Positions 17,898 to 26,878 of a DNA stretch of 64,000 nt are shown here, piece by piece. How positions within the stretch are numbered: the stretch's first letter is position 1; every line of letters begins with the position of its first letter. The stretch comes from Bradyrhizobium sp. CB1650 (GTDB lineage Bacteria > Pseudomonadota > Alphaproteobacteria > Rhizobiales > Xanthobacteraceae). The stretch is from assembly GCF_029761915.1 (NCBI RefSeq), contig NZ_CP121695.1:3067501-3131500 (forward strand). The letters are read 5' to 3'. The notes under the pieces are model-generated. The model was not told the origin of the DNA. It saw only the letters and a list, made by a program, of their open reading frames with translations, and did not search any database. The position numbers and the translations under genes are program-made.

Positions 17898-18443
17898 CTA
17901 GAGTCCGTTCGAACCCAGCCCCGGGGAGCGCAGCAGCGGCTCCCGACGGGCGTCGGCAGGCATCTGCTGCCGAACAACGATTTCGTGCCACAGCTTTGCG
18001 ATGTTCGCTTGCGTTTGAGGCGCCAGGAAACAGTGACCTTCGTTATCGAAGTCGCAGAAGCGAATACCTGGATCGCCACGTAAATCAGCAAGAGCCGTGC
18101 CGATGGCGTCCAGACCGGTCATCACCTGCTCGATGCTCTCCAGTTTGCTGTTGTGCAGAATATCCATCAGCCGGAAGCTCTTGACCGGCGGATCTCCGAA
18201 GTTGATCCCGGGCTTCCTGAATTCGAACAGCACACTTAGCGCAACCGGCATTCCCCGCAATCGGCCAAATATCGCTGCGATTTCGTCCTCATTGCAGATG
18301 GTCGGACGAGTGGAGCGGGGGGACGACGAAGCGGAAGCTTGAGGTGCCAGGTGGAGGCCGGCAATGACCTCATGCTCGATCCACCGTCGCACCTCGATCG
18401 GCGCTTTGCAAATCTGATCTGCAGTCAGGGTAATTCCGATCAT
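17898..18443 (-). CDS. Hypothetical protein, possibly FixK/FNR-controlled
   Basis: 181 aa from the ATG at 18443, behind GGGAGCG; a longer start at 18470 lacks a ribosome site. No transmembrane segment or known domain is seen. It starts MIGITLTADQICKAPIEVRRW and has an internal EIAAIFGRLRGMPVAL block. A perfect FNR/FixK-type box (18493-18506) lies about 50 bp upstream, which suggests low-oxygen expression. Convergent with the ftsH remnant. Confidence 0.65.
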   Translation of the reverse strand: MIGITLTADQICKAPIEVRRWIEHEVIAGLHLAPQASASSSPRSTRPTICNEDEIAAIFGRLRGMPVALSVLFEFRKPGINFGDPPVKSFRLMDILHNSKLESIEQVMTGLDAIGTALADLRGDPGIRFCDFDNEGHCFLAPQTQANIAKLWHEIVVRQQMPADARREPLLRSPGLGSNGL

Positions 18444-18492
18444 TGCGACGCTCCCATTTTTGTTGAGCATAGGACGTCACGCGGGACCGACG

Positions 18493-18506
18493 TTGATATC
18501 AATCAA
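18493..18506. promoter_or_regulatory. FNR/FixK-type box
   Basis: TTGATATCAATCAA matches TTGAT-N4-ATCAA exactly and lies 50 bp upstream of the ATG at 18443. Confidence 0.6.
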
Positions 18507-18813
18507 CTGCAGGGAGCGATGACGGCGACAACGCGCGAGCGTGACCACTGGGGTTCAGGGAACCGATAGTGCCTCGCGACGAGGACAGAAGCACGCTGAA
18601 AGGTCTAAAGCCTGCGGGAGTTGATCTTCCTGCGCAAGCGATGACAGCAATCTTCCAAAATGGTTTCGAGATTTTCAACGTTGACTAGCACCTCATCTGC
18701 CTGTTGCCGTTCCACCGTTCCGATCGCAAAACGATCGCGCCAGCCGGAGCGCGGATAAGGCATTGTGTTCATCCCAGTGGCCGCTTGACCGAGGATCGCA
18801 TGGACATCCGAGT

Positions 18814-18827
18814 TTGATCTGGATCAT
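18814..18827. promoter_or_regulatory. FNR/FixK-type box, one mismatch
   Basis: TTGATCTGGATCAT differs from TTGAT-N4-ATCAA in the last base. It lies 89 bp upstream of the first gene of the actP operon. Confidence 0.45.
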
Positions 18828-18915
18828 GGAGTTCGGTCAGCGAACGGCTACCTTGCAGGCGAGCCCCGCCCGACGAGGGGGTATTTTAACGGGAAGAACT
18901 CCAGGGATCATTGAT

Positions 18916-19215
18916 GTGAGCAACCTCGCAAGGATTGAACGCGATCCGAACTACCAGGAGCTCGTGCACCGGCGCTCGTCGCTGGGCTGGATGTTGTCGC
19001 TGATCATGCTTGTCATCTATTTCGGCTTCATCCTGCTGGTAGCCTACGCTCCCAAGCTTCTGGGCACTCCACTGGGTAGCGGCGTGACAACGATCGGCAT
19101 TCCAATCGGATTGTCCGTTATCGTGCTCGCCTTCGTGCTGACGGGCATCTACGTGCGCAAGGCGAATTCCAGCTACGACGTACTCATCCGCAAGATTGTC
19201 GAGGAGAACCGCTGA
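18916..19215 (+). CDS. yjcH: DUF485 inner-membrane protein (YjcH type)
   Basis: About 99 aa from a GTG at 18916, a length typical of DUF485. The sequence opens with the family-like [20 protein letters not shown], then has two membrane helices ([18 protein letters not shown] and [20 protein letters not shown]). The stop overlaps the start of actP (TGATG), so the two are translationally coupled. The family accompanies acetate permeases; its exact role is unknown. An ATG at 18826 is a less likely start. Confidence 0.85.
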   Translation: MSNLARIERDPNYQELVHRRSSLGWMLSLIMLVIYFGFILLVAYAPKLLGTPLGSGVTTIGIPIGLSVIVLAFVLTGIYVRKANSSYDVLIRKIVEENR

Positions 19216-20906
19216 TGAAGAAGTTCTCCTGGGTTCTGGTAGTCCTGTTCGCAAGCACACCCACGCTCGCGCTTGCCGCGGGCGCCATCGAGGGCGGCTC
19301 CAAGCAGGCGACCAACTGGTCGGCGATCGGCATGTTCGTCGGGTTCGTCGCGCTCACGCTCGTCATCACGTATTGGGCCGCAAAGCGGACCGCGTCGGCC
19401 GCAGATTTTTACTCGGCCGGCGGTGGGATCACCGGGTTCCAGAATGGTCTCGCGATTGCCGGCGACTACATGTCAGCGGCTTCATTCCTCGGTATCTCAG
19501 GCCTCGTCTATACCTCGGGCTACGATGGCTTGATCTACTCGGTCGGCTGGCTCGTGGGCTGGCCGATCGTCACGTTTCTGATCGCCGAGCAGCTGCGCAA
19601 TCTCGGCAAATTCACCTTTGCCGACGTCACGTCGTTTCGGCTCGGGCAAACCGACATCCGTATCCTGGCGGCCTGCGGCTCGCTGGTGACCGTTGCGTTC
19701 TACTTGATTGCCCAGATGGTCGGGGCCGGAAAGCTGATCCAGCTTCTGTTTGGTCTCGATTACTGGATCGCGGTCGTCCTGGTCGGCGGCCTGATGATGA
19801 TCTACGTCACCTTCGGGGGAATGAAGGCGACAACCTGGGTGCAGATCATCAAGGCCGTATTGCTGCTCTCAGGCGCAACATTCATGGCCGGAGCCGTCCT
19901 CTACAAGTTCGGGTTCAGCACGGAAGCACTGTTCGCCAAGGCAACCGAGGTGCACCCCAAGAAGCTCGCGATCATGGAACCGGGTAGCCTCATTTCGAAC
20001 CCGCTGTCCGCAATCTCGCTCGGCCTGGCACTGATGTTCGGGACCGCGGGCCTGCCGCACATACTGATGCGCTTCTTCACGGTGAAGGATGCCCGGGCGG
20101 CCCGCAAGTCGGTGTTCTATGCCACAGGCTTTATCGGATATTTCTACATCCTGACCTTCATCATCGGCTTTGGCGCGATCACGCTGGTTTCGACCGACGC
20201 GATGTTCCTGGACGGTGCCATTCTGGAGAAGACCAAGAACGGCATCGCGGCGATCAGGGGTGGCTCCAACATGGCCGCCATCCATCTCGCGAATGCGGTC
20301 GGCGGCAATCTGTTCCTGGGCTTCATCTCGGCCGTCGCCTTCGCCACGATCCTGGCCGTCGTGTCGGGATTGGCTCTGGCCGGGGCGTCGTCTATCAGCC
20401 ATGACCTGTACGGCATGGTAATCAAGGGCGGGAATGCCAATGAGCAGGACGAGATCCGCGTCTCGAAGATCGCGACACTGGTTTTGGGCGTGCTGGCGAT
20501 ATTCCTCGGTATCGTGTTCGAGAATCAGAATGTCGCCTTCATGGTGGGCCTCGCTTTTGCCATCGCGGCCTCCTGCAATTTCCCCGTGCTGGTGATGTCG
20601 ATTTTCTGGAGAGGCCTGACGACGCGCGGGGCGCTGATCGGCGGCTTCCTGGGTCTCGTCAGCGCGGTCGTCGGAGTCATCCTCTCGCCGGCTGTCTGGG
20701 AGGCAACGCTGGGCTTTGCCAAGGGATCGGCGCCGGTCAAGCTGGACAACCCGGCCCTGTTCTCGATGGCGCTGGCGTTTGCGGGCATCTGGCTGTTCTC
20801 CATCCTGGATCGCAGCAAGCGTGCCGCTCTCGACCGGGGCGGCTTCGATGCACAATATGTTCGGTGCCAGACCGGCATCGGGGCTGCCTCGGCGACGACC
20901 CACTGA
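19215..20906 (+). CDS. actP: Cation/acetate symporter ActP (sodium:solute symporter family)
   Basis: 563 aa. Signal-like first helix, then the multi-helix SSS fold. Recognisable blocks are [64 protein letters not shown] and [17 protein letters not shown]. It imports acetate and other short carboxylates with a cation at the inner membrane. It starts inside the DUF485 stop codon and is followed by a regulatory-looking cNMP/CBS protein and an exonuclease on the same strand. A DUF485-ActP pair is the usual arrangement. Confidence 0.95.
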   Translation: MKKFSWVLVVLFASTPTLALAAGAIEGGSKQATNWSAIGMFVGFVALTLVITYWAAKRTASAADFYSAGGGITGFQNGLAIAGDYMSAASFLGISGLVYTSGYDGLIYSVGWLVGWPIVTFLIAEQLRNLGKFTFADVTSFRLGQTDIRILAACGSLVTVAFYLIAQMVGAGKLIQLLFGLDYWIAVVLVGGLMMIYVTFGGMKATTWVQIIKAVLLLSGATFMAGAVLYKFGFSTEALFAKATEVHPKKLAIMEPGSLISNPLSAISLGLALMFGTAGLPHILMRFFTVKDARAARKSVFYATGFIGYFYILTFIIGFGAITLVSTDAMFLDGAILEKTKNGIAAIRGGSNMAAIHLANAVGGNLFLGFISAVAFATILAVVSGLALAGASSISHDLYGMVIKGGNANEQDEIRVSKIATLVLGVLAIFLGIVFENQNVAFMVGLAFAIAASCNFPVLVMSIFWRGLTTRGALIGGFLGLVSAVVGVILSPAVWEATLGFAKGSAPVKLDNPALFSMALAFAGIWLFSILDRSKRAALDRGGFDAQYVRCQTGIGAASATTH

Positions 20907-21022
20907 ACGAGGCCTGCAGGACGGCGCTTCGGCGCCGGTCGGGTCACTGGACCGCCCGGTGCCATCTTTCGATAGTCGATCGGCAGGTCCCCCTGGATCG
21001 TCTGCATCTTCGGAAGACCGAA

Positions 21023-22825
21023 ATGCCCAAGGCATTCGATATCACCAACCCGCCGTTCGACCGCCTGACACCGCACGAGGCGGAAACGTTGCGCGCGGCG
21101 CTCGACATAGGGTACTTCAGCCCAGGAGAAGCGATCATCGGCAAGGACGCCCCGGCGGATGCCCTCTATGTCGTGATCAAGGGCACGGTCGAGGAGCGGA
21201 GCGAGGCCGACCTGCTCGCGCTGCTCGGTCCCAAGGATACCTTCGACAGCCGCGCACTCGTTCACGACCACAACGGGCACGAATTTCTCGCCCGCGATGA
21301 AACGCTTTGCTACATCATCCCCAAGACCGTCGCCCTCAATTTGATCAAGGCCAATCCGCGATTTGCGGCATTCTTCTACCGCGAAATCTCTCAGAAGCTG
21401 GATGAGCTTGCCCATGATGAGGAGGCGAAGCGTTACGGTTCGCTGATGCACGCCAAGGTCAGCGAGCTATTTTGGCATCCTCCATCGTTCCTGGCGGCGA
21501 GCGACACGGTCGAAGCAGCCGGCCACCTGATGCACGAGATCGACAGCAACGCGCTATTCGTTCGCGACGGCGAGCGGATCGGCATCATTACAGGCATGAA
21601 CCTGTCAAAGGCGGTGGTGTTGCGGCGTCAGCCGATCCAGACGCCGGTCGGCGAGTTTGCCAATTTCGACATCGTGTCGGTCGGGCCCGACGACTTCGTC
21701 TCCTCGGCCCTTCTGCTCATGACGAAATACAACAAGCGGCGGCTCGCCGTGCACGATGGTGAGCGGTTTGTCGGCATTCTCGAGGACATCGACCTTCTCG
21801 GATTCCTGGCAGGCAGTGCTCAGATCGTCGCCGGTCGCATCGATCGTGCCTCCAGTCTGCAGGATCTGGCGATCGCAGCGCGCGAGATCGAGGCGCAAAT
21901 GCGGGCGCTGCGGAGGCAGGGCGTCAAGGTGGAAGTGATCGCGGAGATCGTTTCGGACCTCAACCGCCGCCTTCTCTCCAGACTGTTCGAAATGGTCGCG
22001 CCCGCCGAGCTGCGGACCAGCGGTTGCCTGATCGTCATGGGCAGCGAGGGCCGCGGCGAACAGACCATGCGCACCGACCAGGACAATGGTCTCATCCTCG
22101 AGGGGCCCGTCGAAGGCGCGACACTGGAGTCGTTCCGGAACGAGTTCTCGGGGGGCCTGGAGAGCTTCGGCTTTCCGCCCTGTCCCGGCGATATCATGGT
22201 GCGCAATCCGGTATGGTCCAAGCCGGTCTCCGACTATCTAGCGGATTTTCGCCGCTGGATCGTGCTTCCCGACGACGCCGCGCATATGAATGTGGCCATC
22301 ATCTATGATGCGAAAGCGATCGCGGGCAACGTGCAACTGCTGGACGGCGCAAAGACGGCGCTCATCGACATGATCCGAGGTGAGCAGGCATTCCTGGTCC
22401 ACTTCGCCCGCGCAGTCGATGCCTTCGAGACACCGATCGGCCTCTTCAACAACCTGATCACGTCCGAGGGCACGGGAGATGCGCTCGATCTCAAAAAGGG
22501 GGGCATCTTTCCCATCGTACACGGCGTTCGCAGCCTGGCGCTCGAACAGGGCCTGCGAGAGACCTCCACCGACAAGCGGATCCTTCGTCTATGTGACCTG
22601 GGCGTGCTGCGAACCGGTTTTGGACGCGACCTGAACCAGGCCTTTCGATTCCTGTTGACGCTCCGGCTAGACGGGCAGTTGGCTGCGTCGGCCGGCGCGT
22701 CCGGTACTCTGGTGAGACCGGCGCATTTATCCAGTATGGAGCGTCATCTGCTGCGTGACGCGCTCCAGGTGGTAAAGCAGTTTCGCGAAATCGTCCGCCA
22801 TCATTTCAAGCTCGGCATGTTCTAG
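21023..22825 (+). CDS. cNMP-binding / CBS / DUF294 nucleotidyltransferase-like protein
   Basis: 600 aa from the ATG at 21023 (GGAAGA upstream). Residues ~10-130 resemble a cyclic-nucleotide-binding domain (GEAIIGKDAPADALYVVIKG), ~150-280 are a CBS pair, and ~330-470 form the DUF294 domain with the nucleotidyltransferase-like motif GSEGRGEQTMRTDQDNG. The C-terminal DUF294-associated domain follows. Related to GlnD-type proteins. Same-strand position after actP suggests control of acetate uptake or of the exonuclease that follows, but the reaction is not known. Confidence 0.85.
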   Translation: MPKAFDITNPPFDRLTPHEAETLRAALDIGYFSPGEAIIGKDAPADALYVVIKGTVEERSEADLLALLGPKDTFDSRALVHDHNGHEFLARDETLCYIIPKTVALNLIKANPRFAAFFYREISQKLDELAHDEEAKRYGSLMHAKVSELFWHPPSFLAASDTVEAAGHLMHEIDSNALFVRDGERIGIITGMNLSKAVVLRRQPIQTPVGEFANFDIVSVGPDDFVSSALLLMTKYNKRRLAVHDGERFVGILEDIDLLGFLAGSAQIVAGRIDRASSLQDLAIAAREIEAQMRALRRQGVKVEVIAEIVSDLNRRLLSRLFEMVAPAELRTSGCLIVMGSEGRGEQTMRTDQDNGLILEGPVEGATLESFRNEFSGGLESFGFPPCPGDIMVRNPVWSKPVSDYLADFRRWIVLPDDAAHMNVAIIYDAKAIAGNVQLLDGAKTALIDMIRGEQAFLVHFARAVDAFETPIGLFNNLITSEGTGDALDLKKGGIFPIVHGVRSLALEQGLRETSTDKRILRLCDLGVLRTGFGRDLNQAFRFLLTLRLDGQLAASAGASGTLVRPAHLSSMERHLLRDALQVVKQFREIVRHHFKLGMF

Positions 22826-22826
22826 A

Positions 22827-23498
22827 ATGCTGCCCCGTGCGATCAAGCGGCTGCTCCACCAGGCGACCCTGAGCGATCAGTCGTACCGCTTCATGTTCGG
22901 TCGAGCTCCCGACGATGAGTTCGTCGCCATCGATTGCGAAACGACCGGTCTCAATGTGCGGATGGACGACGTTGTTGCCATTGCGGCAATCAAGATTCGC
23001 GGCAATCGGATCTTGACCAGCGAGCATTTCGCAGCGGTCGTCCATCCCGACAAAGAGATCGGGGCAGAGGCGATCAAGATCCACGGCTTGCGTCGATCCG
23101 ATGTCGAGGCGGCGCCAATCGTCTGGAAGGTCCTGCCGCGCTTTCTGCATTTCATCGGGACGCGCCCTCTGATCGGCTACTATGTCGATTTCGACATCGC
23201 CATGCTGGACAAGTACATTCTTCCCCTGGTGGGGATCGAGCTGCCGAACGAGCGCATCGAAATCTCGCGGCTCTATTACGAACGCAAATACGGTGGTGCT
23301 CCTCCCAACACGTCAATCGACCTCTCGTTCGCAGCGATCCTCCGCGACCTCCGCATTCCTCTGCTTGGACAGCATGACGCTTTCGACGACGCGTTGATGA
23401 CTGCGATGATGTTCCTGCAGTTGCGCGACATGGCCGAGCGGGGCGTGCGGATCGCGCGCCAGCGCACCAGCCCGGTTTTCAATCCCACCGGAGCATGA
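22827..23498 (+). CDS. DnaQ-like 3'-5' exonuclease (DEDDh)
   Basis: 223 aa, starting immediately after the DUF294 gene stop. Exo I is FVAIDCETTGLN (catalytic Asp and Glu), Exo II lies in LIGYYVDFDIAMLD, and Exo III is GQHDAFDDALMTA (His and Asp). This is the DNA polymerase III epsilon fold without a polymerase partner. Final gene of the actP operon; the pairing with a CBS/DUF294 protein recurs in proteobacteria but its purpose is unclear. Confidence 0.85.
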   Translation: MLPRAIKRLLHQATLSDQSYRFMFGRAPDDEFVAIDCETTGLNVRMDDVVAIAAIKIRGNRILTSEHFAAVVHPDKEIGAEAIKIHGLRRSDVEAAPIVWKVLPRFLHFIGTRPLIGYYVDFDIAMLDKYILPLVGIELPNERIEISRLYYERKYGGAPPNTSIDLSFAAILRDLRIPLLGQHDAFDDALMTAMMFLQLRDMAERGVRIARQRTSPVFNPTGA

Positions 23499-23585
23499 GC
23501 AAGGCCCAGCAAAGCGATCGCGGTGGAGCGGGGTGGCATGTCCGGTCATCGCGCAAAGCGGATCAGTACGCTTAATAAGCTGACT

Positions 23586-24581
23586 TCAGACGACCAAGTT
23601 GGCCATCGCTCCGGTCGCATCGATCAGATGAACGCGTTCGAGGCCGGCGCGTGACAACAATGCTCGGATTCGCTTTTGGTCCATCAGGCTGAAGGCCGTG
23701 GACAACGCATCAGTGGCCGTTGCGGTCTCGGCGATGGTGGTGACGCTCCGATACAGATGACCGCAGGCTCCAGTCCTTGGGTCGAAGAGGTGATTGAAGC
23801 GTCCGGCTGAATCGAACCGGAAGCCGTATGCGCCGGAGGTCGAGACGGCACGATCGACGATCGGAAGCCTAGCTTGGGTTCGCCCGGGGAACTCGGGATC
23901 GGCGATGCCGATTTCCCAGGCCTCTCCGTCCGCGCGCGCGCCGATGGCTCGGGTCTCGCCCATGTCGACGAGGGTATGGGCAACGCCTCGCGAGCGCAGC
24001 AGCTCGACGATCTTGTCGGTGATGTATCCTTGTGCGATTCCGTTGAGCGTGATCGCGGTGCCCTTGGGAACGACGACGCGTTCGCTGCTGACTGACAAGC
24101 GGTGATAGCCGACACAGGCGAGCGCCGCTTTCACGGAGACCTTGTCCGGTCCCGACGGATCCGCACCCTCCTGTGCAAAATGGTTTGCGTAGAGGTCCCA
24201 CAATGGCTGCACAGTCGGGTCGAACATCCCGCCGGTAAGTTCTGCGAATCGGAGCGACGCTTTAAGTAGCTCGACGAGCTCGGCGGGAGGCCCCACCAGG
24301 ATTCCGGTGCGGTTCAACCGCACCAGATCGGAGTCCTCAAGATACAGACTGAACAGGCGCTCCAGGCGTCGCGCTTCCGAATAAGCCGCCGAGATCAGTC
24401 GTTCGGCCTCACCGCGGTTGTGGTGGTAGATCTTCATCGTGGCGACGGCGCCCAACATGATGCCACGCCAGACCGCCAGATTGGCCTCCGAGGTCGCGGC
24501 GCGGACAGGTGCCCCAAGCGCCAGGCCGGCGGCAACACCGCTGATCCGGATGAAACGTCGTCGGGAGATCGCGCCAACCAC
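23586..24581 (-). CDS. nosX: NosX, ApbE-like FAD:protein FMN transferase
   Basis: 331 aa. An N-terminal twin-arginine signal (SRRRFIRIS ... LALGAP) sends it to the periplasm. The ApbE fold is shown by LERLFSLYLEDSDLVRLN, LNGIAQGYITDKIVELL, VDMGETRAIG and TATDALSTAFSL. It attaches FMN to a threonine of NosR. It is the last gene of nosRZDFYLX, 10 bp after nosL. The NosR it would modify is truncated here. Confidence 0.9.
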   Translation of the reverse strand: MVGAISRRRFIRISGVAAGLALGAPVRAATSEANLAVWRGIMLGAVATMKIYHHNRGEAERLISAAYSEARRLERLFSLYLEDSDLVRLNRTGILVGPPAELVELLKASLRFAELTGGMFDPTVQPLWDLYANHFAQEGADPSGPDKVSVKAALACVGYHRLSVSSERVVVPKGTAITLNGIAQGYITDKIVELLRSRGVAHTLVDMGETRAIGARADGEAWEIGIADPEFPGRTQARLPIVDRAVSTSGAYGFRFDSAGRFNHLFDPRTGACGHLYRSVTTIAETATATDALSTAFSLMDQKRIRALLSRAGLERVHLIDATGAMANLVV

Positions 24582-24591
24582 CGTGTCCTCC

Positions 24592-25137
24592 TCAATCGAG
24601 CGAAGCGCGCCCCGGCGCGCCTTCCGGAGCCGCTCCAGCCTTATTCCCGTCCGAGAGCACGTACTCGCGCGGCACCTCCGCGAACGGGATGATGCGCCCT
24701 CCGTTTTCGGCGACGAACGTCTCCGCCGCGGCGCGCTCCGAGAATGGCACGGCCTCGTCGCCGCCCATGCCGCCCTTGACGCGACTGCCGATCACGAAGA
24801 GTGCTTTGCGGGCCTCGACCCAGTTGTCGGCGCCGGGCTTGTCCCAGCTCGGTGCCTTGCCCATGTCGGACACGTAGATCGCCTGAATGTCCTTCGGCTC
24901 ATCGGGCAGCACGGTGAAGGCGATGGTGTCCCGCGCCGAGGAGAACCAGACCGGCTCGATCACGCTGGCCACGAAGATCTGCCCCTTCGGTCCCGGGTGC
25001 TCGAGCACGTTCATGCCGCAGTAATGACCGATCACCTCAGCCGTCATCTTGTGCGGCGGTGGCGCTTGTGCAGCCTGCTTCTCGCCGCAGCCGGCGAGAG
25101 CGAGCAGACCCAGTAACGCCAAGGCGAGGCGCCTCAT
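24592..25137 (-). CDS. nosL: NosL copper chaperone lipoprotein
   Basis: 181 aa from the ATG at 25137 (GGGA site), overlapping the nosY stop as ATGA. The lipobox is LLALAGCG. The HYCGMNVLEHPGPKGQIFV block carries the conserved CGM copper-binding motif of NosL. It delivers Cu(I) to apo-NosZ in the periplasm. It looks intact. Confidence 0.92.
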   Translation of the reverse strand: MRRLALALLGLLALAGCGEKQAAQAPPPHKMTAEVIGHYCGMNVLEHPGPKGQIFVASVIEPVWFSSARDTIAFTVLPDEPKDIQAIYVSDMGKAPSWDKPGADNWVEARKALFVIGSRVKGGMGGDEAVPFSERAAAETFVAENGGRIIPFAEVPREYVLSDGNKAGAAPEGAPGRASLD

Positions 25138-25961
25138 AGTTCCCTCCGCGAAAAAGCGGCCGCAGCAAGCCCCAGCGGCACGACCATCCACACCAGCAGG
25201 GCAGCCAAGAGCACCTTTGCGGTCAGCGTAGTGCTCTGAGCAAGGCCGGCCATGCCCGCGACGCTGCTGACGTTCGCAAAGCCGGTCAGGTTGAACAACC
25301 GGTAGACGTCCGTCGGGTTCAGCAGAAGCATCGCATCGATGGCGGCCGCCGAGATGCTGCGGCCCTGGTCCACGGCGAGGATGCCGAGCAGCGCCATGTC
25401 GTAGATCAGGACAAGAAGGAGCCACAGGCCGATACACACGCCGGCAGCCGTGCCCCGATCGCGCACCAGTGCACTGACGAGATAGCCGATTGCCACGAAC
25501 ACCGCTCCGAGCAGCACGGAGGAGCCGATCATCGCAGCGAAGGCCGCGAGGCTGTCGGAATCGATCCGGCTTCCGGTGGCGATCAGGGCCGCGGCGGCTA
25601 TCCCGTAGCCAAGACAGGTCGCAAACGCGAGCACCGCCAGATGGCCGATGAACTTGCCGAGGAGAACCTGCCAGCGGGCGACCGGGTAGCTGAGCAAAAG
25701 GAGCATGGTCCCGCGCTCCATGTCGCCGACGATGGCATCGTGCGAGATCAGCAGCGCGATCAGCGGAATCAGGAAGATAGTGAGGCTTGAGAGGCTGACG
25801 ATCACCACGTCCAGCGCACGCACGCCGACGGTGCCGGTCGGCGCGCTGCCGAGGAATGTCAGCGACAGCGCCAGTCCGGCGAGCAGCAGCGTGGATGCGA
25901 GCACCCAGCGGTTCCGAACTGCCTGGTGGATCTCCTTGCGTGCGATGATCAGCGCATTCAT
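25134..25961 (-). CDS. nosY: NosY ABC transporter permease
   Basis: 275 aa with six hydrophobic helices and the ABC-2 type block ISHDAIVGDMERGTMLLLLSYPVARWQ. Forms the NosDFY complex that handles sulfur and copper assembly of the NosZ Cu-Z centre. Overlaps nosF upstream and nosL downstream by ATGA junctions, so the four genes nosDFYL are translationally coupled. Confidence 0.93.
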   Translation of the reverse strand: MNALIIARKEIHQAVRNRWVLASTLLLAGLALSLTFLGSAPTGTVGVRALDVVIVSLSSLTIFLIPLIALLISHDAIVGDMERGTMLLLLSYPVARWQVLLGKFIGHLAVLAFATCLGYGIAAAALIATGSRIDSDSLAAFAAMIGSSVLLGAVFVAIGYLVSALVRDRGTAAGVCIGLWLLLVLIYDMALLGILAVDQGRSISAAAIDAMLLLNPTDVYRLFNLTGFANVSSVAGMAGLAQSTTLTAKVLLAALLVWMVVPLGLAAAAFSRREL

Positions 25962-26878
25962 GGCGTCTTCTCCGCCTCTCGCAGGAAATGCGCGTAGAGC
26001 TCGTCCAACGACGGCGCGATCACATCGATGTCCTCGATCGAGCTTCCTGCCGCCGTGGCCCTGTGCAGCAAGCTGATCTTCTGCTCCGGCGCAGCATCGA
26101 TCTCGACGATATGGCCATTGAGGCGCCGATAGGCTGCACCACTTGGTAGCCAGGACGGCAGTGCGGCGGGCGCGAGTCCGGCGAACTTCAGCCGAATCTT
26201 GGTCGGCAATCGCGCGATGCTGCGCAACTTTTCGATCGATCCATCGGCGACCTTGACGCCGCGATTCATGACGATCACGCGGCCCGCGCGTTCTTCGAGT
26301 TCGGTCAAGGCGTGGGACGACAAGAGAACCGTGGTGCCCTCGGTCGCGAGCCGCTGGATAACCTCATAGAAAGTCTGGCGTAGCTCCGGATCCAGTCCTG
26401 TCGTGGGCTCGTCCAACAGGAGCACGCGCGGATGCCCGACAAGCGCCTGTGCAAGCCCCAGGCGCTGCCGCATGCCTTTGGAATAGGTGCCGACCTTCCG
26501 CCGGGAGGCGTCACCTAGGCCGACGACGTCGAGAAGCTTCAGCGCGCTGGCAACGGGCTGCCGCTTGAGCCGCCCGTAAAAGGCCAGGGTCTCGCGCCCG
26601 GTAAGGGCGGTATCGAACGACACATTCTCCGGAAGATAGCCAAGCTGTCGGCGGCCGGCGAATTGGCCTGCCGCTGGATTGTCGCCGAGCACCTCGATCG
26701 ACCCGTCGGTTGGACGGATCAGTCCGAGCATCAGCTTCATCAGCGTAGTCTTGCCCGCGCCGTTGTGGCCGATCAGCGCCACCAGTTCGCCTTGGCCCAG
26801 CTCGAACGAAGCTCCGCGGACTGCTTTGACGCGGCCGTAGTCCTTGGTGAGGTCGGAGATGCGCACCGTTTTCATCAT
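25958..26878 (-). CDS. nosF: NosF ABC transporter ATPase
   Basis: 306 aa from the ATG at 26878, which overlaps the nosD stop (ATGA) and has GAGGAGG upstream. Walker A is GHNGAGKTT, the signature is YSKGMRQRLGLAQAL, and Walker B is VLLLDEPTTGLDP. Partner of NosY and NosD. Intact. Confidence 0.95.
   Translation of the reverse strand: MMKTVRISDLTKDYGRVKAVRGASFELGQGELVALIGHNGAGKTTLMKLMLGLIRPTDGSIEVLGDNPAAGQFAGRRQLGYLPENVSFDTALTGRETLAFYGRLKRQPVASALKLLDVVGLGDASRRKVGTYSKGMRQRLGLAQALVGHPRVLLLDEPTTGLDPELRQTFYEVIQRLATEGTTVLLSSHALTELEERAGRVIVMNRGVKVADGSIEKLRSIARLPTKIRLKFAGLAPAALPSWLPSGAAYRRLNGHIVEIDAAPEQKISLLHRATAAGSSIEDIDVIAPSLDELYAHFLREAEKTP

Larger units (their letters stand above)
18444..18915. other. 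Divergent promoter region with two FNR/FixK-type boxes
   Basis: About 470 bp between the hypothetical gene (minus) and the DUF485-actP operon (plus). It carries a perfect box at 18493-18506 and a near-perfect one at 18814-18827. No gene. Confidence 0.5.

Noticed and set aside
19869..21035. Long minus-strand frame opposite actP
   Set aside because: Low-complexity charged translation typical of an antisense reading of a membrane protein gene.
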